From the NCBI GenBank assembly GCA_018907035.1, contig JACCIC010000034.1, forward strand, positions 1,152,001 to 1,216,000: a stretch of 64,000 nt of DNA, written 5' to 3'. Each line of letters opens with the position of its first letter. Positions within the stretch are counted from its first letter, which is position 1. This document shows positions 26,225-41,000 of the stretch, piece by piece. The position numbers were made by a program, and so were the translations under genes. This DNA comes from Sycobia sp. Sy_11. Its lineage: Eukaryota > Arthropoda > Insecta > Hymenoptera > Epichrysomallidae. A model generated the notes under the pieces. That model made no database searches. It worked only from the letters and a program-made list of their open reading frames with translations, and was not told where the DNA came from.

Positions 26225-27158
26225 TCTATGATTTTAAACTGTAAATAATATCTTAATTGTGATGAGTACCATATTTAACAGCTTTCATTATAAATCTACT
26301 TGTTACTACATCGTACTATTATGAAATTTAATTTTTATCGAGTAACATTCATATCATCCTTTCGAAATTTCGATTGTTTATTTGTAATTTTTAATCTAAA
26401 CTGTTTGTTGTATATTTTACTAATAGATTATCTACCTTTTTTGTCTTTCAGATGAACAGGAGCGAGTGCAGAAGAAAACCTTCGTTAATTGGATTAATTC
26501 GTGTCTGTCCAAGGTGAGATCTTTTTTGTTCTTCAACCTTCTATGTGTTATTTCAAAATAAACTTATATTGAAATATAAGTACAAATTGTATTTTCTATA
26601 CATTAAAAAAGGCAGATATATATATTATTTAAATTTTAAAGTGTTGCAGGGTCGTTAATGTTTATAGCTGTCTGTTTATTTATTTGCTTAAGTAATTTTG
26701 CAATAAATGAAAATTTAAAATCAGTAAAATTTTTTTTTTAAAGTTATCAATATTTCTACAATAAAAATACATGGAAAATTCAACTTGTCAAATAAAAACA
26801 TTAATTTTCGAGTCGATTTTCCAAAATTTCGCTCAAAATAATAAAAATTTTGCTCATAGCTATTTCGAATTTGGAAATCTTGATGATTAACTAGTAATTA
26901 ACAATCCTCAAAAATTCTCATACGCAAATTATAAAGTTTGTGTCCATAATTAGTTTTTGAGATTATTGCGTATATAGAGAGGCCTTAGAATAAAAAACAA
27001 AATTCCAACACCTTCTTCTAAAGTTTTTACGTATAATTAAAGGATCGCTGCTGTTATTTGATTAAAAAATGCTCAAGCATCCATCTTTCAATATCAATGA
27101 ATAAATATAAATCCAAATTATACTAGAAAAAAAATCGAAATTATAAAACAGAGAGAGA

Positions 27159-27236
<78 letters not shown>

Positions 27237-27251
27237 TAGAGCTCCCAACGA

Positions 27252-27304
<53 letters not shown>

Positions 27305-29188
27305 AGAATCGAAAACTTTTTGAGCAGCTGCCATCGCCACGAGCGCCGTGATTAATTTACGAGAGGTTCTCTCTCTCTCTTTTAACGCCCAAATCTCTTG
27401 GAACGCTATGTAGACCCGGGCATAATTGCCGACGAAACTTTTTAATAACGCGCGGGGCGGCCGTGCGCGAATTGGCTCGGTTTCGCCGGCAACGTAAACC
27501 GCGTCTAAGGTAGTTGAACCAATAGTCGGTAAATTAGTATATAGGGTTTCGACCTATTATATTTCAGTTGCAAAGTATTTTTATATCTTTAAAGACAGAA
27601 ATTCAGATTTTTTATTACACATAGAGAATTTGTGTAGTTATACGTCAAGTAATTGAAAAAAATCATTATTCAGTAGAATATTAACATTTTAAATTGCAAT
27701 TTTAAGAAAGTATCATAGTATTTTCTTATAGCATTGATAATTGCTTAGGAGTAAAAATTCGTCCTGGATAGCTTTTTACCTAATTATCTCGATATATAAA
27801 AATAACAATATTTTAGTAGTTATAGCATAATTTAATTATTCATCAATAGACGATAATTAAGAAGATATATCAACTTTTTGAATAGATAATGCTAAATTTT
27901 AACAAATTTTTTTTATAAAATATTTCTAATATTATGTAATATTTTAGCAAATGGTAACCTTTAGATCTAACGGAATAAATAACAATAATAAAAATAAAAT
28001 GAAACTTTTTCATAATGAGCAGAAAATGATGTTTAGTATTAACGAATTCAACTAAAAGTTAGCCAACATAAGATGTATTAATTTAATCATAATATTTTAC
28101 TGCTAATGCGCTGTATTAAATATGAAAGGTTTTTTTATTGCTGCTTGTTTTTAAAATATTAGTTAATAGCAGTAGTGTATATATAATAATTATAAATATG
28201 GATTTACGTGCATCACTGTTACATTTATTAAAATTTAAAAAAATGTTCAATTAATTTAAATTAATTTAATTGAATTAGTTCAATTAATTAAAAATTTTTT
28301 AAAATGTTCAATTAATATTTTAGACAATAATAAATGAAGTAGTAAGACAATAAATCCATCAGGAAGGAAGGAACAAGACGTCAGTTCCTTAGTTTATCGA
28401 GAATAGAATCTGCAGTAAAAATCGGATCTTTATGATGGATATAATTAATTGAAAAATGCACAAATAATTAAACTAATTTACCTCCGTCTCCTTAGTCATT
28501 CGCACTTGTATAAATTTAGTTTCAATTTTATCTAATGAAAAATGAACAGTTTAACGTATAAAAAAATTTTCTTATCCTCTGAACGCTTAAATTACTGAAA
28601 CGTTCAATATTCGTTTTCTGTTACCCAGATCTTTCACATGGCATAATTTCTGGAATTCTACTTGTAAATATTTAAAGTTCAATAATTCAGAAGATGCAAT
28701 AAATATAAGGATAAATAATTAAAGAGTTAAGTTGTATTCGATACATTTATTACAAATATTATTCTTAATTCGTTGAAATTGTCATTATGATGACTCATTA
28801 TGAACTATTGATAATTGATGAAACTATACATATTGGTTCAACTATATACCTTATGCGAAGATATGTAACGCAGTTTCTTGTACGATCGCCGCTCCACCTC
28901 TTGTATATATAGCACGCGAAATCGAAGCGACGCTCGCTGCATGAGCATTGTACGTCAATCCGAATATTATTATTGGCGCTCGCGCGAATAATAACTCGCG
29001 TTAATTATTATACGCGGCTCTTATACATAGCGGATATTAACTAATCGCCGCTCGGGTCGACGGGCCCGCCGTTCGCGATCGACGATTTCCCTGCTTCCGG
29101 GGCGCTGGGAGCTCGTGGGCGGGGGTGGGTGGCAAGGGGGGGGATTCGAGCCTTCGAAGCCGAGCTCAATCGGGACGTGACACGCCAC

Positions 29189-29240
<52 letters not shown>

Positions 29241-30595
29241 GAGGGAGGGGGTGGAGCTCAACCGAAAAACCTGCACGGTCGGCAGGCATGCGACCCGAAC
29301 CTCCTTCGTGCTCCGTGCCCCTTTTTCGATCTTTCCGCGGGGGCGGAGCGGAGGAGGGAGGAGACGAGAAGCTTGCCCGCATGACTGAAATTTCCGATTC
29401 CTTTATGTTGATAGTACTTCGTTCTTCTTTCCACCCCCCTCTCTCTACCTTATAATGCACTGTTTTTAGGTTAATTCTGTCGTTGAAAAGTAAATAAGCG
29501 ATGTCAGAGTTATTGAGCTGAACGGGAGTACGCTGAATTTCATAGCATGTTATTTCTACCTTTAATATTTTCCAGCTCCCATATTTTATTTTGTCATAAA
29601 TGAGGTCTATTTTGACGTTATTCCGGACAATCTGTTAAAAACGATGAGCTATGAAATCCATCTCCAATAGGGAGAAGAATTATTTGACAATGTGATTTTT
29701 CTTCGAAGTTATTTCAGTAGTGAATACTTGTAAAAGAATCTGATTTCAATAGCATAAAAGATCATGCTTATCCAAGATTTTCAGCTATAACAGTACGAAT
29801 ATTTGTGCTCAAAAATTTATTTTCCAAAGTAAAATAGTAGTGAATCTAAATAATGCCTGCTTTCAATTACAGTAGATAGCAAGTTAATGTTGTTTTGTTT
29901 TATTACAGCGCATTCCGCCTCTTCGAATACACGATTTAATAGAAGATCTGAAGGATGGCACGCTCTTACTTGCATTATTGGAAATATTGTCAGGCGAGAA
30001 ATTGGTAAAACTTTGTTTCATATTAGAAAATCGGAAACTTCCCACCCTGTCCAATACTCACCTTTTATTTGTTTTTGCAGCCAGTAGAAAAGGGGCGTAA
30101 TTTAAAAAGACCGCACTTTTTAAGCAACGTTAACACGGCACTTCAATTTTTACAGAGCAAAAAAGTAAGTTTGAACACTTCACGTTTCAATGATTACCGC
30201 TGATAAAACAAATCATCCTGATATAATAATGTAATTTTCCAGATCAAATTAGTTAATATAAATTCGTCCGATTTAGTTGACGGACGACCTCCAGTGGTTC
30301 TGGGCCTGATTTGGACTATTATTCTGTACTTCCAGGTGAATATTGCAAGAAATTTCGTGTACATCGATGATAAAAAGATATTCAAGTATTTTTTGGCACA
30401 GATTCAAAATCAATGTAGCCAAGCGATAGAGCCGCTTAGTCGTGTAGCGCTAGTCTCACTTAAAAATTATGAAACTACAGCACCGTCATCGTTTCATTAC
30501 AATAGATCCATTCGTATAAATTTGCCAATTAATAAGCTGAGAGAAAGATTTACGTTACACATTACGACTATTTTAAAATAAAAGTTCAATTTTTT

Positions 30596-30642
<47 letters not shown>

Positions 30643-31823
30643 CTGTTTACGCAACGATTACATTATTAATATACATTTTTTTGTTTCAAAAGAGAATCTG
30701 CACTTATACTTTGAATTATGCATTATGCAAAATTTAACAAAAAGTGCACGAAAGTATTAAACATAAAAAAACGTACATCTGCATACAAATAGTAACATTA
30801 TTCACGAATGACTGCACATGCAAGATTTTTTTTAATTGATTTATGCACCGAACATGCTCATCGGAAAATATTATTAGAGTTTTTTGCCATTATAAATGAA
30901 ATAACGTAGGTGAATTGATTACATTAACATAAAATAAAATTGTTTACAAAAACTCGTGCAATAGCTAAAAATAATGTTTTCGCTGAATTGTAAAAATATC
31001 GGTATATTTATTAAAAGGAAAATTAACGAAAAATGTTACATTATTCTCTTACAAAAATTAAATAATCAATCGAAATGAGTTTACAATATTAAAAAATAAC
31101 ATACTGTGAAGCTTTTAAATATTTTCTTAGTGAAATTACATTGTTAAAAACTTTGATCACGTAATTATTTTTGATATCTAAAGTCCCTTTTATAGTACTA
31201 TTCTAGTTATAATCACGAAGTGAGTCTGCGATGTGTGTTTATAAAAGAATAAATTGTTATTTGTTGCAGTATTATAATCTTTTCTTTTCAATCAAACTTC
31301 AAGCTTTGGATTTTTGTATCTTCAATACTTCTTTCTATTCATATAGTATCATAAATCTCTGATTCTCTAAATTAAATTAACAACACTCGAATCATTAATT
31401 TAGCAATCGCTCTATGTCGCTTGTAAACCAAATTATAATATCATGAACAATGCCTGTCTTTATACTATTTCTAGACTAATCCGAATCTCAGTGACTAATT
31501 TAAAAACTTCTGTTAATTATCCGAATCATTGAACTCAATACCACTAATACCAGCTAGACTAATTACTTTAAGATATTCTCAAAAGATGAAATCTTCGTTA
31601 GTGTGTAGGTGCTAATCTATTACTCGTAAAATGAACTACTAACTGTTAACCCTGTATATTTCAAAACACAAGCTACGATCAAAGGATCGCAATAGGGTGA
31701 GTAAACTAGTACACGTAACATGTAACTTTTAAATACACGGAGATTTATTTCGATGTATATTATAAGTATTCTCGTTATTATAGTTTATGTATTAGTTGCG
31801 CAAAGCATGGTTGGGCGCATTAT

Positions 31824-31884
<61 letters not shown>

Positions 31885-32005
31885 ACACAACACACACAAT
31901 ATATATATATACACACACATGCATACATACATACATACATACATACATACATACATACACACAATCTTGTTTGCACGCTAGGTGTCCGTTATCGAATTTT
32001 AAAAA

Positions 32006-32093
<88 letters not shown>

Positions 32094-35000
32094 CGCGAAA
32101 AGTCGAAGATCGCAATTAGTATTGACTCATCTCGCTTTTTAGATCGAGGAGAATGCCCGGGCTCTCCAGTATCTTGGCCAAACGTGGGGCAGTCAAAGCA
32201 GCCTCGAAAGTATCGGAACTCAGGGTTCGGGGGCGAGCGAGAGAAGGCGCCAGAGCAATGAGAAGTGGAAGCAGGGAGCTCGTAAAACTTTGATGCAATG
32301 GGTCACCAATGCTTTACCAAAGTTAGTATAATTTCTGTACCTGTCAGTTTTCCTTGTCTATTTGACTGCTTGCATTCACATGTCCATTCCAAGAAATTAT
32401 AATGTGAATTCAGTCATACAGATGATGAGATTACGTATAGAAAACATTAGTTGTAGATTGATTTCAATGAGAATCCTTGGCTATTAATTCGTATTCTCAT
32501 CGTCCCGTTCGTTCATTTTTATAGGGATCTCGGAATCGAAGTACGCGATTTCGGGCAGAGCTGGCGCGACGGCAACGCCTTCCTCGGCATCATCGACGCC
32601 ATCAAGCACGACGTGGTGAGCGTGCCGGCGATGAGGCAGGCCACGAATCGCGTGCGCCTTGAGACCGCCTTCGACGTAGCCGAGAACGAGCTCGGCATAG
32701 CCCGGCTCCTCGACCCCGAGGACGTGGACGTGCCCCAGCCCGACGAGAAGTGCATCATGACCTATGTCGCCCAGTTCTTGCACAAGTATCCCGAGCCGAA
32801 GGGCACGGGCACGGATTCGATGGCCTCGGTGCAGGCCGAGTACAATCTGCTCTTGCACTGGCTCGGCGAGAGGACCCGCCAGCTCGATCAGATGGCTCGG
32901 ACCGGCAGTTTTCCGCGAAATTACGAAGTGAGCAGTAATTTATATCGTATTATATTGAGATACAGAAGCAGTACTTTCGTGGGAAGTTTCTTGACCATAT
33001 AGGTCAAGAAACTTTATGCACTATTGCCATATGGCAATAGTGCATAAATATTATAGCTTATTCATATACTATTTTAAAAACATAATAGATTAATTTTTTA
33101 ATGTCTATATTATTTCAGTTTAATATGTTGTTATAGTAGTAAATTCTTAATGTAGAATATTACAATATTATAGTCTATTCTCATACTATTGTGTCTTTTC
33201 TAGGATTATTTCGTCTACAAAAGTGAAATGGACGAGAAGTCATTAACTTATTTTAAACTACAAAATTTAGTCGAAACACCAAGTCCAACCAGTATAACTC
33301 GAGAGTCTTGGGGTCAGCTGCAAAATTTATGGAAAATCTTGGAATTGCTTGTGAGTTTAAATTCTGTCATTTTTCTAACTTTTAATATAAATAATGAAAT
33401 TTTATAGAATTTAAATTATTTAAAAATTTTTCACATAGTTATTGAATATTATAGTATATAGTAACAAAAATTAATTATATAAAAAGAAATATTATTTGAA
33501 AATTTGCAGTAATTTATTTTTACAATATTTTCAATTTTCGACCAGGTTTCAAACCATTAATTAATATAATACAAAATTGCCGTTTGCTTATCTAATTAAA
33601 GAAATAGAATAATAAACATTGAATAATTATTTTCAGATGTTAAGATGGCTCTGGTTTTTAGATTCGTCCTTACCTGGAGAATTAGGTGAAATTGGTAAAT
33701 GGCTAGCCCATGCTGAATCACTTCTAAATTCTGACAGTGATATACCAGATGAAATGACAGAAGAAACTGCAAGCATAATTTCTCAAAAACTTGAAGAACA
33801 TAAAAAATTCTTCCTAAATCTACCAAATATTGTTGAAAAATTCAATAATGCAAGAACATCACCATTAGCCAAACAAGTGCCTATTCAGCAATTAGAAAAT
33901 ATTTCATCCAGATTGGGAAGTCTTCCCTCTCGTGCAGCGAAAAGACGAATCAAATTGAAATTCCTCGAACATAAGTGTTGTCTGATTGCATTTCTTTACC
34001 TCGTAGAGACGAGACTTAAAGGTTGGAACATAAAATATGGCAGCGAAGAAGAAGTCCATCGGATGTTAGAACAGTATAGAAATTTTGTATCTAGAAATCG
34101 ATTGTTTCAAGAATTTCAGAAAGCCTATTTGGATATGCAGCAAGTTGTTGAAGAATACAAGAAAGAGGGCGATATTGGTAAAATTACTTTCAATATAAAA
34201 ATCAATTCATTATATTCTAATGTAGATTTATAGATATGATTGGCATGAAATCAAGTTCAAAATTAAGATCTATATGTATTTTTCAGATCAAGAAGAAAGT
34301 ATGAATGTTAATCGATTTATTCGAGAAACAGGAGAAAAATGGAAGAGTATTTCAATGGATTTACGATGCGTGCAAAGCATGCTTGAAGAAGTAATAGCGT
34401 ACTGGCGAAGGTGGAAAACATTATCAGAAGAATTTGAAACATGGCTAAATCTAGCCGAGCCAGCTTTGAATTATTCGGAAGAAAAGAAAATGGAATTTTT
34501 TCAAGATATCTCCGTATGGAAAGATAAATATCAACAGATGACAGATACTGTTAGTTTACTAATAGCAACTTCTGAGGAACAAGTAAGATTTTATAGATAA
34601 ACATATATGAAAATAAATTATTTAAATAAAAGATCTGATCGATATTAAATACGACTCTATTTATATCAACATTATGTAGATATAACACTATATACAAATA
34701 TGTAGATATAATATTAGTAATTTACATGAAAAATTACTTGTGTTAAACTAATTCTCCTACAATGATGTTACAGGTTGCTCTTCGCCTTAAAGATCGTTAT
34801 TCAAATATAACTTTAAGATGGGAAAATCTTTTCCAAGAAGCAAAGCAATATATGCACGCTGGCGATTTACTTAGAAATTGGAAAGATTATCGATCTGGCG
34901 TAGAAAACCTTCAAACTTGGTTAAAGAATGCTGAAGAAGCATTGTCAACATCTCAGTTAACATCTACTGAGAAGATAAAGGCCTATGGTGATCGTCTTAA

Positions 35001-38000
35001 AATTTTGCACGAAGAGATTGAAGGAGTTGAAGATCTTTTCAAAGATGTTAGTAGAAAGTTTCAAACTCTCATTCAAGATTTATCACGTGAAGAGGTTGAC
35101 AAAATGATGAACACATTGAAAAAAGATAAGGAAGCTTTAGTCAGAGTGCGTGCACTTATTCCTATGCAGTTACATTTGTATCATCAAATTTTAGTACAGC
35201 AAGAATCCTTAGAAGCTGGCCAACGTGAAATATCAGGATGGTTGGATGAAGCTGAGCGTTTGCTCGATAGTTATAATTTATCCGGAGGTAGAGATTCTGC
35301 ACTATCTCAGCTCGAGAGGCATAAAGCATTTTTCTCTAGAACTTTGTATTATAAATCGATGCTTGAATCTAAAAACAAAGTTTTTAATAATATCATTAAG
35401 TCAGTTGATGCTCATAAACAACCAAGTGACAGCGAAGGCAGTTTTATTCTACAAGAACTAAATGAAAGATTTTCATCAATTACTCAATCAGCTCAGCTAT
35501 GGGAGCAGCGACTTCAGGAGGCTGTGCGTTGCTGGACTAAATTTCGTGAATGCGAACGACAAATTTCTGAATGGCTATCGGCTGCTGAAACTCTTATTAA
35601 CGATCAAAATATAGATAATCGTCAATCGGTTGAATATCACAAAAATTTCTTTGGTCAAGTAAATGAAAAATGGATTCAAGATCTCGCCAATATAGCAGAA
35701 GATCTGAGAAATGCTTTACCTGTAGAGCAACAAGCACCTATAATTGAAATAGTAGATTCTTTACAAAGAAGGTGGAAGGATGTATTAACATTTGCTCCTC
35801 TTCATTTAATGAAACTTGAATTTAGACTGGATGAAGCAACTTTCTCCCAGTATTTAAAAGAAATCGAAATAGAAATCAATGCGGAACAGCAGGCAATGAT
35901 TAAAAATGAAGAGGCAGAAAGCATTTTAAACAGAAATAAAGAATTTTTCATTAATCGTGGTATGGTGATTCAAGTCGAACGTTCTTTACAGACATTAAAA
36001 AAAATTAGTTTAGCATATTCTAATTTGAAACAAGATGATTTAAGCCTGAGTGAATCTGCTCAAAATGCCGAACATCGTTGGGAACAAGTAGCTAACAGAG
36101 TTGAAACTCTGAGACAACAATTACATCAAGTTCCTCAACAATGGGCTGCGTATAAACAAAAGTAATGATTTTGCCAATATTATTTAAAAAGATAATTAAG
36201 TTATATGTTACTACAATTTATAAAATAAATTTAAATCTATGTTTTATAATTTAGATTCGATGAAATGGGAAGTTGGATGGATCATGTTGACGATATCTTA
36301 AGAACAATGTTGCATGAAGTAAGTTCTATTGAAGAATTTGAGCAGGAAAAATCAGTCTTCCAGGTAATTACAATTTCTAACTTTTCTATAAAATATACTC
36401 TTTAATCAATTAAAAATTAATCACTTTTTGCTTGCTCGGATAGCTTCAAAATTTAACGGTAAATATAATTTTTAAAGCAGTAGTTTAATGTGGACATACC
36501 GATGTAGTAGCTTTAATTATTTATTTCTACAGTGCACCATACGAATAAAATTGAAAAAATCTAACGATATTTATATAATTTACAGAAAGTATGTCAAGAA
36601 GCAGACAATAAACGTGAGCAGATGAAATGGTTGGTACAAACTTTAGACAACTTAACGTCAAACCGTTCTGATCAAGAAGCTGATATAGAACAACATAAGC
36701 TTGAACAATTAATTACGCGTTATAAGAACCTTATACCAACCATTGAAATAACTATGACCAAAACTGATATTTATTCAAGAAGTTACACTTACAGAAAAGA
36801 AGTACGTGAAGTTTGTACACTTCTTCGTAAAGTACGTGATCAAACCGCCGAAGTGCCTGCTTTAGAAAATTTGGAAAGTTTGAAAAGAGCTTTAAATCAC
36901 CAAGAAACATGTTTGACTCAGCTGGAACAACAACGAGCTAATATAGTTAGTATGTTGCAGCGTGGAAAAGATCTTCTTAAAGATCAACATGCGCCAAATT
37001 TTGTTTCTTCCGAAGTTCAACAATTAGAATCGAATTGGAATGAAACCTATGGTCAAAATATTGAAATTCTGAAGACACTAAAAAGTTCACAAAAATTATG
37101 GAATGCTTACGATGAACAAAAAGATGAAATTTTGAAATTAATATCTCAAGCCGAAGAAGATCTTCGAAGAGTAGATGCAACATCGTATTATAATGTTGTT
37201 CAGATTTCATCCGATTTACAACGTCAGCAAGAATTTAGTTCAACTTTGCGAAAAACAGCAGTAACTATGGTCAAAAAATTACATGATACTTATTCTAATC
37301 TTGTTGAAACTACTGCACCTGAAAAGCAACCTACATTAACAAAAGAACTAGAAAACATAGAAGAAAATGTACATACGACGTTAGAAAAAGTCGATCAAAA
37401 AGTTTCAGAATTACAGTTCTTACAAACTCGCTGGAATAATTTTCAATCAAAAATTGCAGAATTACAAAATTGGTCAACTCAAGTCGCACCCCAACATATA
37501 TTAGATATTAAAGCATCTGCGACATTTCCAGAAGAAACAGTTAATAAAACAAAAATTTTATATAACCAAATTCATGAAAAAATATCAATTTTAAAAATAA
37601 TTGAAGAAGAATTCAGAACGCTAGTGAAAGGTAATTATTACATTTTTATAAATTATGCTTGGGTAATGATTCAAATAATACTCATTTTTTATTTTGTTTT
37701 TTGATTAAATAGAAACTGACAATAAACCGGAGGCTACCAGCCTGCGTACTAATATAAAGACTTTACAGTCAGCTATAAATTCTTTAAATCAAAATATTAT
37801 AAATCAACTTGAAAATGCATCCCGTAATCTCACAACCTGGAAAGAGTATGAAGTTGAAATTGAAAAACTAAAACCATGGATTGAAGAAGCTGAGGTTCGT
37901 GCTACTTCGATTGGTACAAAACCGTCGACCTTACGACAAGCAGAAGAAATGCTTGAAACGGCTCGACATTTTGAACAACAATGCGCTGAACATTTTCCGA

Positions 38001-41000
38001 GGCTACAAAATTTGACACAAATTAGTCAGCAACTTGGAGGGCGAACAAGTGCTCCTGATGAAGTTGATACAGTTCATAGTCGATGGAATTCTGTACATGA
38101 TGTAGCTATGCAAACAAAAGCCAAATTAGAAAAACTTGTACTATCTTGGAACACATTTGAAAGTAACGTTAAAGAATTTAATGAGTGGTTAAAGTCCTCC
38201 GAGAAAAGACTAAATATTGAACCAAATCTACAGACTTCTGATTTAATTAAATTAGAACAAGAATTGACGCAATATAAAGAGTTTAATAAAGAAATATCTA
38301 ATAGACAAGCACAATTGGTAACGTTTACACAAGTTTCTGATCACATAAGTCATGGATTATCTATTGAAGGAGCAACTAATTTAAAAAATCGCGTAGCTGA
38401 TTTAAAATCGCGTGTAAGCAAACTTTCTGAGTTTGTTAGACACCACATTAATAATATATCTGATGCAATATTAGCAAGAAACGAATTTCATATAAAGATT
38501 TCTGATTTTGAAAACTGGATGAGTCGTTTACGTCAAAGTATGGCTGAAATAAGTGATGTACACATTGACAATGTTGATTCTAACTTGCAAGCGGTACATT
38601 CTTATTTACAAGAACATTCTGAAAAACAACCAAATTTTACTGCTATATACGAAGAAGTAAAAAATCTTAGTATGCGTGGTTCTTCAGATGAAGCTGCAAA
38701 TCTTAACGAAATTTATACTTCACTTGCTGAAAAGTACAAAGCTTTAGAAGATGATCTACGACAAAAGAAAAAAGGTCTTGAAAAATGGACAGAACTTTTA
38801 AATTGGAATCAAGAAGCAACTGCACAGCTAAATCATTTCAAATATGAAATTGAAGCTCGAAAACCAACTATTGATGATTGTGCGAGATTATCAAGTGAAT
38901 TGAAAAATATTCAGACAAAAATTAATACTTGGAAAGAAGAAATTCCAACTATTGATAGTGCTTTAGGGGTTCAAATACGTGATAAAGAAGAAAAACCATT
39001 AACCGCTTCTGCCTTGATAAATAATTTAGAAATGCAAACAGTTGGCTTGGAATCAACATTATCAACAAAACGTGACAAACTTGAAAATCTTAGTACAAAA
39101 TGGGATAATTTCAGAAAATTACAACAAAAATTGACGGAAGATATTATTGGAACGCAGACCGTATTACAAGAAGTCATATATGCTGTTAATACTTGTGAGA
39201 AACTTGCACCAGCAGTTGAAAAAATTTCTAATTTAATTGAGGAACATGAACAACGAAAGCCAGAGAAAGAAACTTTACATCAGGAAGGAGCTGAATTATT
39301 AAAAGAAGATCAAAGATCGATGACAAACGTTCAAGTTGTTCTTTCATCTGTTGATGCTAACTGGGAAAAAGTTAGTGAACTTTTACAAGAGCAACAGAAA
39401 AAGTATATTGAAATGGATGCAGGTTTGTATTTTGTAGTTTAATATTTTTTTACAGAATCGTAAATTAATAAATTATTATTTTAGGCTGGAAACAATACAT
39501 AGAAGCCCGAGAAAAATTAACTTCTTTTATTGATGAATCAATAAATCTGTGCACTTCTATTAAAGAAGTACCTAATGATGCAGTACAGGCTACACTTGCA
39601 GTCGAGAAGCATAAAAAAGCATTAGAAATTTTAAAAAAAGGAAAACCATATTTAGAAAAAATGGATTCTAAAGCACAACAGATTATAAAAGAAGCATCCC
39701 TAATGGCGAGTTTTAATATTGATTCTGTAGAATCAAATGTTTCATCTATTCATAAGAAATATCAAGATACGTATTCTAATATTGTAGAGAAAATTCAACT
39801 ATATGAAACTCAAGTAATAATATGGAAACAAATAGATGACGCAAAATATGAATTGACACGCTGGCTAAGTGATACTAAAGAATCTCTAAGAGCAGCTTGC
39901 GAACGTCTAGTAGATGTAGAAACTGGACAAACGAGATTAATTAAATTCAAAGAAGAACTTCCAGCGCATGAATTACTTCGGCAAGGAATATCAACCAAAA
40001 CAGAGCAACTATTAAAGCTTAATCGAGGCTTAGATATACCTACTTTAACATCACTACATAGTGTATTAGATGAAGAATTTAATCTTGTTCATCAATCTGC
40101 TGAAAAGCTAGAAAATATGACGTCAAATTTTGCAGAAAAAGAAAAACAAATACGTAAAGAACTAAAGTATTCCAGCGACACCATATCCAAAGTTAGGGAA
40201 GAAGTTATTAAGTGTGACGACCTCACTGGTGAAAATGCAAAAATAATGGAAAGAATCAATCGTTGTCGGGAATTAAAATCCCGACTTGGAAAATGTAATA
40301 CTACTTTAAATAATATTGGAGAAAAACTGGAAACTTTATCTAATGAATATCCTTCAATAACCAAATCAAGTCTGCCTAAAGAATTACAATCATTACAAGT
40401 TCGACGCGACGCTGTTTATAACCATGCAGAAAAAGTAAGTAATATTATTTTCAATAATTTTTTATTTATATTCTTAATTTACGTCTTTTGTTACAATGAA
40501 ACCAAACGAAAAATTTAGATTAAATATTTTCTTTATTTGTAGGTGAGTACAACATTGGGTGCTTTCTTAATGAAATTATACCGTGAAAAATTTAGTGCTC
40601 TTCAGCGAATGGTCACTTCAAGTAGAGAAAAAGTTGCATGGTGTGAACCTGAGCTCACTAGTGATAAATATAATTTAGAAGTAAAATTAGCTTCACTACT
40701 TGACGTTGAAGCTGATATAAATGAATGCGATTTAAAGCAACATGAAACTGACGAATCATTGAAACTTTTAGAAAAAATTGAAAGCCCTGCTACGTTAAAA
40801 GTATTACAAGATGAACGTGATACTGTCAATGTAGATTTACAAGCTGTTAAAATATGTTTTATTAATATTAAAAAAATTCTGGAAAAAAACATTATTATAT
40901 GGCATCGATATGAATATATGTCAGACAATGTGTTAACTTTTTTGAAAAAAGCCGAGAATAGAGTAAGAGCAGAGAGTTCAGCTCTCATAAGCCCACATGA

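Larger units (their letters stand above)
16802..26451 (+). other. Msp300 intron 1 (9.65 kb), no gene seen
   Basis: AT-rich sequence with a GA repeat (18677-18702), an AT repeat (about 21341-21385), an ATA trinucleotide array (about 26162-26223) and a CpG-richer patch at about 20150-20480. Only short ORFs without recognisable similarity occur on either strand. Long first introns in this family often hold enhancers or alternative first exons, but none can be demonstrated here. Confidence 0.5.
26514..29908 (+). other. Msp300 intron 2 (3.4 kb) with an internal CpG-rich patch
   Basis: Mostly AT-rich. Contains a GA tract (about 27150-27235) and an AT tract (27256-27301) back to back, a CpG-rich segment at about 27320-27510, and a larger CpG-rich patch at about 28900-29400 split by an AT repeat (29190-29238). 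ORFs across the latter are low-complexity products of the AT repeat. An alternative promoter is possible but unproven. Confidence 0.5.
30336..32142 (+). other. Msp300 intron 5 (1.8 kb), AT-rich, ends in a compound microsatellite
   Basis: No coding signal beyond chance ORFs. Has an AT repeat (30597-30640) and, at its 3' end, a compound microsatellite (31829-32091) stopping about 50 nt short of the exon 6 acceptor. Confidence 0.6.

Noticed and set aside
31753..32261. ORFs encoding His-Thr, Ser-Leu and Tyr-Ile runs
   Set aside because: Translation of the compound microsatellite.
32484..32858. Minus-strand ORFs opposite exon 7
   Set aside because: Antisense shadow of the GC3-rich CH2 exon; the plus-strand CH2 motifs are decisive.
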